Positions 15,218 to 21,492 of a DNA stretch of 23,458 bases are shown one piece after another (the first letter of the stretch is position 1; each line of letters opens with the position of its first letter). The position numbers were made by a program, and so were the translations under genes. The DNA lies in NCBI GenBank assembly GCA_002329385.1, contig DCTR01000026.1:25497-48954 (forward strand), written 5' to 3'. Below the pieces are notes generated by a model that had not been told where the DNA came from, ran no database searches, and saw only the letters and a program-made list of their open reading frames with translations. The stretch is from Candidatus Shapirobacteria bacterium UBA1435. GTDB lineage: Bacteria; Patescibacteriota; Microgenomatia; UBA12405.

Positions 15218-16297
15218 ATGAAACAGCGTCTCTGTTATTGGCTACTGGCGGTGACGATGGCGCTAGTGCTGTTGCTGGCACCGGTAAGGGCGGACATTCC
15301 TCCCGACATCATCCACAAGTTCGAGATCGTGGTCACCCCCCAACCCGACGGGTCGCTGGTGATTCACTACAAGCTGGACTACGAAGCCACCAGTGACTTT
15401 ACCAACGACATCCCGTACATCCAAATCGGGGTGCCCAACAGCAATTTCACCATCCGCGAGTGGGGACCAACGACACTTCTGAAGGGCGCCAAGGCGATCA
15501 CTTTCGGCAAGTCGCTGGTCGAGCTGGACTTTGGCAGGCTGCCAAAGAAAGGAGAGAGATTCCAACTATACTTCGAGATCCTCCAAAGCGGCATGGTCTA
15601 CAAAGCCGGCGAAGACGTGTCTTTCAAGTTTGTCCCCGGCTGGTTTGACTACGCCAAGGTGAGCGAGCTGCACCTGACATGGGCGTTGCCGTCTGACACC
15701 TCGCTGGTCAAGTCCCTCGACCCGAAGCCCGACAGCCAATTCGACAACCGAGCGACCTGGATAACCCGCAACCTGCAAACCAACCAGAAGGCCAAAGCGG
15801 TCACTCTGGTCTATTCGACGGCGGCGTTTGCCGAGCTGAAGCTGACGACGTCGAGCCAGCCCGCCAGCCCACAAGGCGATGAAAACGGCGAGACAAACTG
15901 GCTTGTGGTCGTGCTGATCGTCGTTTTTGTGCTCATCGTGATCGTCGTCATCGCCATCATGATTTGGTCGGACGGGTATGGCGGCGGTGGATACACCGGC
16001 GGCAGTTACCGCGGTGGCGGTGGCTACGGTGGCGGATGGGGCGGCTCATCGGGCGGCAGTAGCGGCGGCAGCCGACCGTCTGGCGGAAGCCTTGGCGGTG
16101 GCGGTGGCAGTAGCAGCGGTCGTTCCGGTGGCGGAGGCGGTGGCTTTAGCGGTCGCGGCTCAAGCTGCGCTTGCGTAAGCAGTTGTGCCTGCGCTTGCGC
16201 CTGCGCCGGCGGCGGTCGTGTTGGCTGTGCCGAACGTGGACTGGATATCACCTATTGGCTTGCCCAGCAGGAGGGTAGAAAGGAGGATAGGCAATGA
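15218..16297 (+). CDS. DUF2207-like membrane protein with Gly-rich region and Cys-Ala repeat tail; candidate radical SAM substrate
   Basis: The 359 residues have a clear layout. A signal peptide (1-25, ending PVRA) is followed by an exported beta-rich domain of about 200 residues that resembles the N-terminal part of DUF2207 proteins. One membrane segment (about 228-250) leads to a Gly/Ser-rich stretch (251-316) and a tail with seven Cys: C317, 319, 323, 325, 327, 329 and 337, as CAC, CACACAC and GGGRVGC. About 22 polar residues follow (GLDITYWLAQQ...). With a cleaved signal and one membrane segment, the tail would lie in the cytoplasm, where the radical SAM enzyme works. Cys codons vary, so the repeat is held at protein level. 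A strong GGAGG site precedes the ATG, and the stop overlaps the next start (ATGA). From memory, similar Cys-Ala/GGGR tails occur in radical-SAM-linked proteins of clostridia; this is unverified. Confidence 0.88.
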   Translation: MKQRLCYWLLAVTMALVLLLAPVRADIPPDIIHKFEIVVTPQPDGSLVIHYKLDYEATSDFTNDIPYIQIGVPNSNFTIREWGPTTLLKGAKAITFGKSLVELDFGRLPKKGERFQLYFEILQSGMVYKAGEDVSFKFVPGWFDYAKVSELHLTWALPSDTSLVKSLDPKPDSQFDNRATWITRNLQTNQKAKAVTLVYSTAAFAELKLTTSSQPASPQGDENGETNWLVVVLIVVFVLIVIVVIAIMIWSDGYGGGGYTGGSYRGGGGYGGGWGGSSGGSSGGSRPSGGSLGGGGGSSSGRSGGGGGGFSGRGSSCACVSSCACACACAGGGRVGCAERGLDITYWLAQQEGRKEDRQ

Positions 16298-16881
16298 GAC
16301 ACAAATGGCTTTTGGCCGTGGTCTTGATCGTGCTTCTGACCGCGTGCCAGAGCAAAGGCCCGCCAACGGACAACCCAAACAGTGTGGTCAACGAGTCGAT
16401 TGTTCCCGAAAAGGGACAACCGGCTTTTCCGCAACTGGGACAATATTGGGTGATAGATCAGTGCGGGTGTTTTAGCCAGGGAAAGATCGAAATGGCCGAC
16501 CAGATTTTCGAGAAGCTTCGGCAAGATGGGATTGCTGAGGTGATCGTCGTTTGCATCAAGGGGGTCAAGAACAAGGGACCTCTCAACGACGAGAAGATCT
16601 GGACGACCGCCTTGGGCAGATACCTGCGGCTGGGCGACAAAAAGGCCAACCGGGCAATCATCTGGCTGATCAGGCCCGATGTGAAACCCGAAGAAAACAG
16701 GGTTACGGTCGAAGTGTCGACCAAGCTCTACTGGTGGACGGCCATCGACTACGGCCCAGCACTGGAGGAAGCGGCCGACTATGCCAACGCCGGCGACTAC
16801 GACGGCCTGTTGGAATCCCTGGTAAGGAATACAGACGAAAGCCTGCGCTACCTGTGGCGCGAGCATCAAGACGAAGCCTGA
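16294..16881 (+). CDS. TPM-domain lipoprotein
   Basis: Predicted surface lipoprotein of 195 residues. The signal peptide ends in a perfect lipobox, LLTAC, so Cys18 or nearby would be lipidated. The body matches the TPM (TLP18.3/Psb32/MOLO-1) fold: WVIDQCGCFSQGKIEMADQIFEKL opens like the family's VxDxAgxLs segment, followed by IAEVIVVCIKG, YLRLGDKKANRAIIWLIRP and VEVSTKLYWWTAIDYG. Some TPM proteins bind divalent metals or act as phosphatases; most are uncharacterised. Unlike many, it has no Gly-rich tail or C-terminal membrane segment; that tail is on the preceding protein instead. AAAGGAGG precedes the ATG, which overlaps the upstream stop. TPM, DUF2207 and LemA genes are commonly neighbours in bacteria, so this assignment fits the context. 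Confidence 0.82.
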   Translation: MRHKWLLAVVLIVLLTACQSKGPPTDNPNSVVNESIVPEKGQPAFPQLGQYWVIDQCGCFSQGKIEMADQIFEKLRQDGIAEVIVVCIKGVKNKGPLNDEKIWTTALGRYLRLGDKKANRAIIWLIRPDVKPEENRVTVEVSTKLYWWTAIDYGPALEEAADYANAGDYDGLLESLVRNTDESLRYLWREHQDEA

Positions 16882-16891
16882 AGGAGGCACC

Positions 16892-17581
16892 ATGAGAAAG
16901 CAACAGTTTCGGCGGGTCATTACCATCGTGGCCTTGATCTGCTTGCTGGTCGTCCAGAGCGGCTGTGGCCTGCTGGTTAAGACCGGTAAGGACGTGATCA
17001 AGCAGTACAACGGCCTGATCGAGGCCTACCAGGACGCCAGGCGGGCGGCGGCGGACGGCAACACTTGCCTGTCGCTGACGTTTTCCGAGATGTCCAACCA
17101 GACCATTCTGGTGAACAATTACCTGGCAGCGGACGTGGCGAAAACGAAAGCCTATCGCGAAGCGCTGGCCGAGTATGGCGGCAAGTTTGCCCAACAGCAG
17201 AAGGCCTACCAAGGCACGGACGCCAACAGCCTGGATCTGGGCGAGCTGGCCAAGCAGGGCGCGACCCCGGCGCAGATGGCGCTGACGGTCAATGCCTATG
17301 TGACCACCTTCCAGGAAGCGCCGCTAGCGCAAGTGGACGCGGCTCCGGTGATCAACGCCCAGCGGATCGTGTCCGAAAAGTACAACATGGCGTTCTCATG
17401 CGTCAAGGACTGGAACGACGCGGTTGCCCGTTACAACAAAGAGCGCAACAAGGTGCCGGGCGACGTGGTGGGCACTCTGGCGGAGTACCTGAAGGTCAAG
17501 GAATTGCCGGCAGAGCTCCCCTACTTCACGATGACGGCGCCCTCCCAGCCGCCCACGGTGCCGACCGCCTCGTTTAAATGA
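16892..17581 (+). CDS. LemA-like lipoprotein
   Basis: The 229 residues begin with a hydrophobic signal and QSGC, a somewhat atypical lipobox, so membrane anchoring by lipid is likely. The rest is helical, as in LemA: VIKQYNGLIEAYQDARRAA near the start and, near the end, AQRIVSEKYNMAFSCVKDWN followed by VARYNKERNKVPGDVVGTL and LPYFTM, which parallels the family's closing YNxxVxxYNxxIxxFP...yF pattern. LemA proteins have no established biochemical role; several are linked to membrane stress or to partners with TPM domains. GAAGGAGG lies 4 bases before the ATG and the gap to the TPM gene is 10 bases. It is the last gene of the cassette and very GC-rich compared with the genes beyond 17810. Similarity to LemA is by pattern and is weaker than for the TPM protein. 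Confidence 0.72.
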   Translation: MRKQQFRRVITIVALICLLVVQSGCGLLVKTGKDVIKQYNGLIEAYQDARRAAADGNTCLSLTFSEMSNQTILVNNYLAADVAKTKAYREALAEYGGKFAQQQKAYQGTDANSLDLGELAKQGATPAQMALTVNAYVTTFQEAPLAQVDAAPVINAQRIVSEKYNMAFSCVKDWNDAVARYNKERNKVPGDVVGTLAEYLKVKELPAELPYFTMTAPSQPPTVPTASFK

Positions 17582-17630
17582 GACAATGACGTCTCGCCCA
17601 ACAACTGAATAGAATACCCCAATTTGACAG

Positions 17631-17676
17631 CCGCCAATCGCGGTTGAAAGTCCGATATGGCAACAGCCTAACTCGG
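17631..17676 (+). ncRNA. Stem-loops upstream of the hammerhead (possible part of one RNA)
   Basis: Two small structures follow the LemA-like gene. CCGC (17631-17634) pairs with GCGG (17640-17643). CCGA (17652-17655) pairs with TCGG (17673-17676) around an inner hairpin GGC/GCC (17659-17661 and 17666-17668) with an AACA loop. With the larger hairpin and the ribozyme that follow, they suggest one continuous structured RNA. I know no named family with this layout. Confidence 0.4.
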
Positions 17677-17678
17677 CA

Positions 17679-17740
17679 GATGGGACTCCCAAAGGAGACA
17701 GATAAAAGCGCAGACAGCGCCGTCTCCCAGGAGTCCCATC
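17679..17740 (+). repeat. Large nested hairpin just 5' of the hammerhead ribozyme
   Basis: GATGGGACTCC (17679-17689) pairs perfectly over 11 bases with GGAGTCCCATC (17730-17740). Inside, GGAGAC (17694-17699) pairs with GTCTCC (17722-17727), and within that GCGC (17708-17711) pairs with GCGC (17717-17720) around AGACA. No T run follows, so it is not a standard intrinsic terminator. It ends one base before the hammerhead, whose cleavage would leave this hairpin close to the new 3' end. Confidence 0.85.
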
Positions 17741-17741
17741 G

Positions 17742-17794
17742 GAAGTCATCTAGTATAAATCTAGGTCTGACGAGTCCAAGAAGGACGAAACTTC
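17742..17794 (+). ncRNA. Type III hammerhead self-cleaving ribozyme
   Basis: All conserved parts are present in order. Stem III pairs GAAGT (17742-17746) with ACTTC (17790-17794). The cleavage triplet is GTC, with the cut expected after C17747. Stem I pairs ATCTAG (17748-17753) with CTAGGT (17761-17766), including one U-G pair, around loop TATAAAT. The core CTGACGA (CUGANGA consensus) is at 17767-17773. Stem II pairs GTCC (17774-17777) with GGAC (17783-17786) around loop AAGAA, and GAA (17787-17789) leads to A15.1 of stem III. Open stem III ends make it type III. The loops of stems I and II are placed for the tertiary contact that natural hammerheads use. It lies 160 bases after the LemA-like gene, on the same strand as the cassette. 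Cleavage activity is predicted, not shown. Confidence 0.9.
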
Positions 17795-17809
17795 GAATAG
17801 TAATCTGTG

Positions 17810-19009
17810 CTAAAGGACAAAATTGCCGTCTTTGAAGATGAGGACGGAATTACCCCGGGTATCGACGGCGTGGGCGGTAAATTTTTCGGTAGAAATCAGG
17901 TCGGTGTGAATGGCGGAAGTGTTGAAACCCAGATCCCTAAATTCCCGATCAGAAAGAGGATGGTTGGCGCCAAGATAAGCTTCCTTAAAAGACGCGCCAA
18001 GGGCGAGGTGAAAGTTGCCGTATCGGCCACCAATATTTTCATCATATAAAGTTTCGGCCATAAAACGGGAAATCCGCGACAGATTTTTGTCGGTAAAAGA
18101 GACTTCTCCGATTTTGTTGGCATTTTTTGCCTTGATCATTTCACGAAGCAGGCTTTGGCCGCAAGAGGCGGTGGCGCCAACGACTCGGCCACCTTTAAAT
18201 TCCAGACGGATGTCTTTAATCAGATGGCCGTAACGATAAAGCGGTTGGTTAAAATAAACACAGCCTTCGGTTCCCCGCCAGTCGGGAGAAGTAAAGATCT
18301 CAAAACTCGGCAGATTGCGGCCGTCACAACCAAGCCAGTGCCGGTTTTGACCGACGGCAACCGAAAGATTGGTATTGACTGATGTTATTCTAATTTTTTG
18401 AATTTGAAGACGATCAAGCTTCTGACGTATAGACAAATTTTTGGATTGGATTTGCCGCCAAACTTCGGTCGGGTTTGGTTTATCCAGATAACAGGCATTG
18501 ATAACTTCTTCCCAAGCTTGGGTTAAAGTAATACCAGCCTCCCTGGCCATCGCCAAAGTGGGATAAAGGCCGAGAGTCCAGGTAAGCCGGTGGGCCAGTT
18601 CCTTTTTTTCCTGCCAGCGACGGTATTTTTTAAAAATCTGCTGGCGCTGAATAATCCTTTTGGGGTCAATTCCTTCCAGCTCGTGCTTGTTGGTTTCGGC
18701 CAAGACATAGAGAAAATGGTCGGCCTGATCGATTTTGCCTTTTAAGAATTTGGCGGGAAAGAACCTAAGCTGGTCGTCGTCGGCCTGGGTATAAAATTGT
18801 TTTTCCATTTCGTCGGGCATGTATTGGATAATGGCGTGGGCTTTTGACCTTAAAACTACTTCATAAAGGGCCAGGAGAAGAGGTTTAGCCGATTCGGGGA
18901 CATGCAAAAACACCGTTTCACCCCTTTTTATCCCCTGGCCGCCGTTTAGGGCGAAGTTAATTAGAACCTCGGCGTATTTTTGTAGTATCGAAGCGGGAGG
19001 GGAATACAT
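17810..19009 (-). CDS. M29-family aminopeptidase
   Basis: Predicted cytoplasmic metallo-aminopeptidase that removes N-terminal residues from peptides, using two metal ions. The 399 residues match the family (AmpS/aminopeptidase T). The C-terminal half has the metal-site pattern: IGEVSF (Glu), then AETLYDENIGG, NFHLALG (His) and later AIHTDLIS (His and Asp), in the order known for this family. The N-terminal half carries GIKRGETVFLHVPES, the usual opening of M29 enzymes. The start ATG at 19009 opens MYSPPASILQKYAEVLI, 6 bases after the stop of the 199-residue gene. It is third in a minus-strand set after the phosphohexomutase. No ribosome binding site is evident. Its 3' end faces the hammerhead region. 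Confidence 0.88.
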   Translation of the reverse strand: MYSPPASILQKYAEVLINFALNGGQGIKRGETVFLHVPESAKPLLLALYEVVLRSKAHAIIQYMPDEMEKQFYTQADDDQLRFFPAKFLKGKIDQADHFLYVLAETNKHELEGIDPKRIIQRQQIFKKYRRWQEKKELAHRLTWTLGLYPTLAMAREAGITLTQAWEEVINACYLDKPNPTEVWRQIQSKNLSIRQKLDRLQIQKIRITSVNTNLSVAVGQNRHWLGCDGRNLPSFEIFTSPDWRGTEGCVYFNQPLYRYGHLIKDIRLEFKGGRVVGATASCGQSLLREMIKAKNANKIGEVSFTDKNLSRISRFMAETLYDENIGGRYGNFHLALGASFKEAYLGANHPLSDREFRDLGFNTSAIHTDLISTEKFTAHAVDTRGNSVLIFKDGNFVL

Positions 19010-19015
19010 ATAATT

Positions 19016-19615
19016 TTATGAAGGTTGGGGTAAATCCGAACCCACCAACCGGAAAATATCAACCACTGCCCGGTCGACCGTCCGGGTAAACTCAACTTTT
19101 TGCGGAAAAGACAACTGATGATAAGTCAAACCTAATTCATCTTCGCCGGCGTAGCGGCGGCTAAGACGCTGGTGGAGGTCTTCAAAATACTGGGCAACCG
19201 GCGGTTGCTGGCAGAGAAGGCTAAAAACACCGATGCTGGTGATAACGCCGGTGATGGCGTTGCCCGACATTTTGTTTACCCGATTATAGAAATGCTGGTC
19301 GGCAACCGTTTGGCTTTCCTTCCAATTAAAACGTTCAAAGGAGTCGGCCAAGCCGTCGTCGATAATCACCCGGCCGTTTCGATAATAACCCATTTCCCCC
19401 AAGGCCTGATGAACAATGTCATCGTCGGCTTCTTCGCCAAAAATCTCCAATAACCTTTCTGGGGAGGGAGGGGGAAGATCGACCGGTTCGGGGTAGGTGA
19501 TCTTAAACTCACGGCCGGTCTTTTGTGCCAATTTGGCAAAAAAAACAGCAATTTCCTGATGAGTGGGGTTGCCAATGTCGAGCTGGTTTTGAGGCGGCTG
19601 ACCTTCGCGATCCAT
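19016..19615 (-). CDS. Hypothetical protein, 199 residues
   Basis: I do not recognise this protein. It has no signal peptide. The sequence is mostly charged and helical, with one moderately hydrophobic stretch (NAITGVITSIGVFSLLC, about residues 118-134) that could be a buried helix or a single membrane segment. The middle holds GEEADDDIVHQALGEMGYY and VIIDDGLADSFERF. It sits tightly between the phosphohexomutase (8 bases upstream) and the aminopeptidase (6 bases downstream), and the frame is intact, so it is a real gene. It may be a protein restricted to this lineage. Confidence 0.75.
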   Translation of the reverse strand: MDREGQPPQNQLDIGNPTHQEIAVFFAKLAQKTGREFKITYPEPVDLPPPSPERLLEIFGEEADDDIVHQALGEMGYYRNGRVIIDDGLADSFERFNWKESQTVADQHFYNRVNKMSGNAITGVITSIGVFSLLCQQPPVAQYFEDLHQRLSRRYAGEDELGLTYHQLSFPQKVEFTRTVDRAVVDIFRLVGSDLPQPS

Positions 19616-19623
19616 AAGTAATT

Positions 19624-21045
19624 TTAATCCAGGCTTTCCAGGTTGGCACCAAAAGTCCAGTCGACTTGGGAAAACCGGTGTAGCAGTCGGTTAATATAAT
19701 TTTTAAGATTGTCGTATTGATCCTGGGTCTTGGCCTCGAACTTAATGGTCAAGTAAGGGCCATTTTGGGAATACCGGACGACAAACATGGAGTCGGATAA
19801 CTCCAGACGAACCCCGTCACCGGCACGTTCGTCGTCAACAATTTCAGCCTGGGGATAATCGGTTTTTAACACCTGGCTGATGTCGGCCATAAGATTAACC
19901 TTGAGATCATCGGGGCAACCGACTTTTACCTCCGGCGAAGAGATGTATTTGGGCAGCGAATCCACCGCCAGGGAAAGGGTTTGGCGGGTGCGGACCAAAT
20001 AATCGAGAAGCCGCATAGTGGAATAGATACCGTCGTCGTGGTTGTAGAAATCGGCAGAAAAAAAGAAGTGGCCAGACAACTCACCAATAAAGGCGGCCTT
20101 AACTTCTTGGTTTTTCTTTTTTAGGAAAGAGTGGCCGGTGCGCCACATATAGGGAATGCCGCCGTTTTTGAGGATGGTCTCGGAGACGGCCTTGGAGCAA
20201 AGGGTGTTGTACATGATCTTGGCGCCGGGGTGGTGGGCAAGGACATCGATGGCAAAAATCGCCAAAAGAACATCATTCCAGATGATCTGGCCTTTTTCGT
20301 CGACAATACCCACCCGATCACCGTCGGCATCGTAGGTAAAACCGACATCGGCGCCGGCTTCAACCACCTCGGCGGCCAAGCGGGAAGCGACGGATTTTTC
20401 GGTGGGGTCGGGGGTGCCAAGAGGGAAAGACGGCTGAATATCACAATGTTTTTCAACGACTTCAAGACCAAAGCGGCGCAAAAGTTGGGGAACAATGGCG
20501 CCGGCAGTGGCATGGCTGGGATCAACCAGAACCTTTAGGCCGCGAACACCGGGAAAGCGACGAATAATTTCGTCGAAATAGATTGGATTTATATCGAGGC
20601 TAGCCAAATCACCCTGGGTTGGAGAAGGAAGATAATCTTCGTTTAAAACACGGTCGCGAAGCTCCTGCATGCCGTCGGTGACCAGCGTTTCGGAAAGATC
20701 GGCGGCAAACTTAAAGCCGTTGTATTCAGACGGATTATGGGAAGCGGTAACAAATACCCCACCGCGGATGTTGAGGTGATGCTGGGACCAATAAAACGTG
20801 CCAATCAGGGTCAAACCGATATCGGTGACATTGATGCCGCACCAGCGCATGCCCTTAATCAGGGCATCGGAGTAAGCCTGGCTGGTTTGACGACAGTCAT
20901 GGCCAACAACAGCCTGCCTGATGCCACGGGCGGAAAGATATGAACCGTAGGCTCTGCCGATATGTTCGACAATTGCGGGATCAAGATCGACATCGACCAG
21001 ACCACGAAGATCATAACCGCGAAAAATGTTTGGATTGACTTGCAT
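19624..21045 (-). CDS. Phosphomannomutase/phosphoglucomutase
   Basis: Interconverts the 1- and 6-phosphates of mannose or glucose, feeding nucleotide-sugar synthesis for surface glycans; this fits the two glycosyltransferases in the window. The 473 residues match the alpha-D-phosphohexomutase family with four domains: an opening IFRGYDLRG, the catalytic phosphoserine loop TASHNPSEYNG (Ser102), the metal-binding loop DADGDRVG (239-246), the sugar-binding loop GELSGH near 330, and the C-terminal phosphate-binding segment RYSQNGPYLTIKFEA. The start ATG at 21045 gives MQVNPNIFRGYD. A TATAAT box lies about 40 bases upstream. Whether it prefers mannose or glucose, or accepts both, cannot be told from the sequence. 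Confidence 0.94.
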   Translation of the reverse strand: MQVNPNIFRGYDLRGLVDVDLDPAIVEHIGRAYGSYLSARGIRQAVVGHDCRQTSQAYSDALIKGMRWCGINVTDIGLTLIGTFYWSQHHLNIRGGVFVTASHNPSEYNGFKFAADLSETLVTDGMQELRDRVLNEDYLPSPTQGDLASLDINPIYFDEIIRRFPGVRGLKVLVDPSHATAGAIVPQLLRRFGLEVVEKHCDIQPSFPLGTPDPTEKSVASRLAAEVVEAGADVGFTYDADGDRVGIVDEKGQIIWNDVLLAIFAIDVLAHHPGAKIMYNTLCSKAVSETILKNGGIPYMWRTGHSFLKKKNQEVKAAFIGELSGHFFFSADFYNHDDGIYSTMRLLDYLVRTRQTLSLAVDSLPKYISSPEVKVGCPDDLKVNLMADISQVLKTDYPQAEIVDDERAGDGVRLELSDSMFVVRYSQNGPYLTIKFEAKTQDQYDNLKNYINRLLHRFSQVDWTFGANLESLD

Positions 21046-21084
21046 AAAGAGTTAACTACTAACAGAATAAGAGACGGTAAGAAC

Positions 21085-21111
21085 ATTATACCCCGGATCG
21101 ACCGGCGACAA
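21085..21111 (-). promoter_or_regulatory. Promoter of the phosphohexomutase operon
   Basis: On the minus strand TATAAT (21090-21085) is preceded by TTGTCG (21111-21106) at a short spacing of 15. The leader to the ATG at 21045 would be about 33 bases. The -10 box is perfect; the -35 box is weak. The GC-rich bases around it (CCCCG ... CGGGG, 21091-21118) form an inverted repeat over the spacer. Confidence 0.45.
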
Positions 21112-21153
21112 GTCGGGGCTGTTGGAATACCAGATAAGCTGGTAGAATCGGTT

Positions 21154-21489
21154 ATGGGGCAAATAAGCATCGAAGCTTTTTTTGAAGTAGAAATCAGGGT
21201 AGGAGAAATAGTTGAGGCGGGGAAGGTTGACGGATCGGAAAAGTTACTAAAGATGACGGTGGATTTTGGAGAAATAGGAAAAAGGCAGGTATTCACCGGG
21301 ATCGGCAAGTGGTTTGCTCCGGAGACGTTTGTGAACAAAAAGACGGCGTTTGTGACCAACATCACCCCCAAGCCAATAATGGGGCAGTTGTCGGAAGCGA
21401 TGATTCTGGCTGCCGAAGAAACAGAGAATGAGCCACCAAAGCTAATTTTTGTCGACCAGGAAATTAGAAACGGCAGTCGAGTAATATAA
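21154..21489 (+). CDS. Free-standing tRNA-binding domain protein (MetRS C-terminal/CsaA-like)
   Basis: Single OB-fold protein of 111 residues. It opens MGQISIEAFFEVEIRVGEIVEAG, the hallmark of the tRNA-binding domain found at the C-terminus of bacterial MetRS and in Trbp111/CsaA. It continues with GSEKLLKMTVDFGE, VFTGIGKWFAPE and a closing MGQLSEAMILAA, all family features. I start it at ATG 21154; a longer frame from 20962 runs through the divergent phosphohexomutase gene and has no similarity. TAGAAT (21143-21148) sits 5 bases before the ATG, so the message may be leaderless. It lies 3 bases before argS and may help bind tRNA for it; this is inference. Whether it also serves MetRS depends on whether the cell's MetRS lacks this domain. 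Confidence 0.88.
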   Translation: MGQISIEAFFEVEIRVGEIVEAGKVDGSEKLLKMTVDFGEIGKRQVFTGIGKWFAPETFVNKKTAFVTNITPKPIMGQLSEAMILAAEETENEPPKLIFVDQEIRNGSRVI

Positions 21490-21492
21490 ACA

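Noticed and set aside
16252..17010. 252-codon minus-strand ORF opposite the TPM and LemA-like genes
   Set aside because: It is antisense to two well-supported genes in GC-rich DNA, where long open antisense frames are expected; it shows no recognisable domain.
17679..17740. Intrinsic terminator for the cassette
   Set aside because: The hairpin is strong, but no T run follows on either strand; processing by the adjacent ribozyme is a better explanation.
17644..17835. 63-codon plus-strand ORF across the structured RNA region
   Set aside because: It runs through all the stem-loops and the hammerhead, ends in the aminopeptidase gene, and has no ribosome binding site or known motif.
20962..21153. 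64-codon N-terminal extension of the tRNA-binding-domain protein
   Set aside because: It overlaps the divergent phosphohexomutase and its promoter and has no family similarity; ATG 21154 begins the domain.
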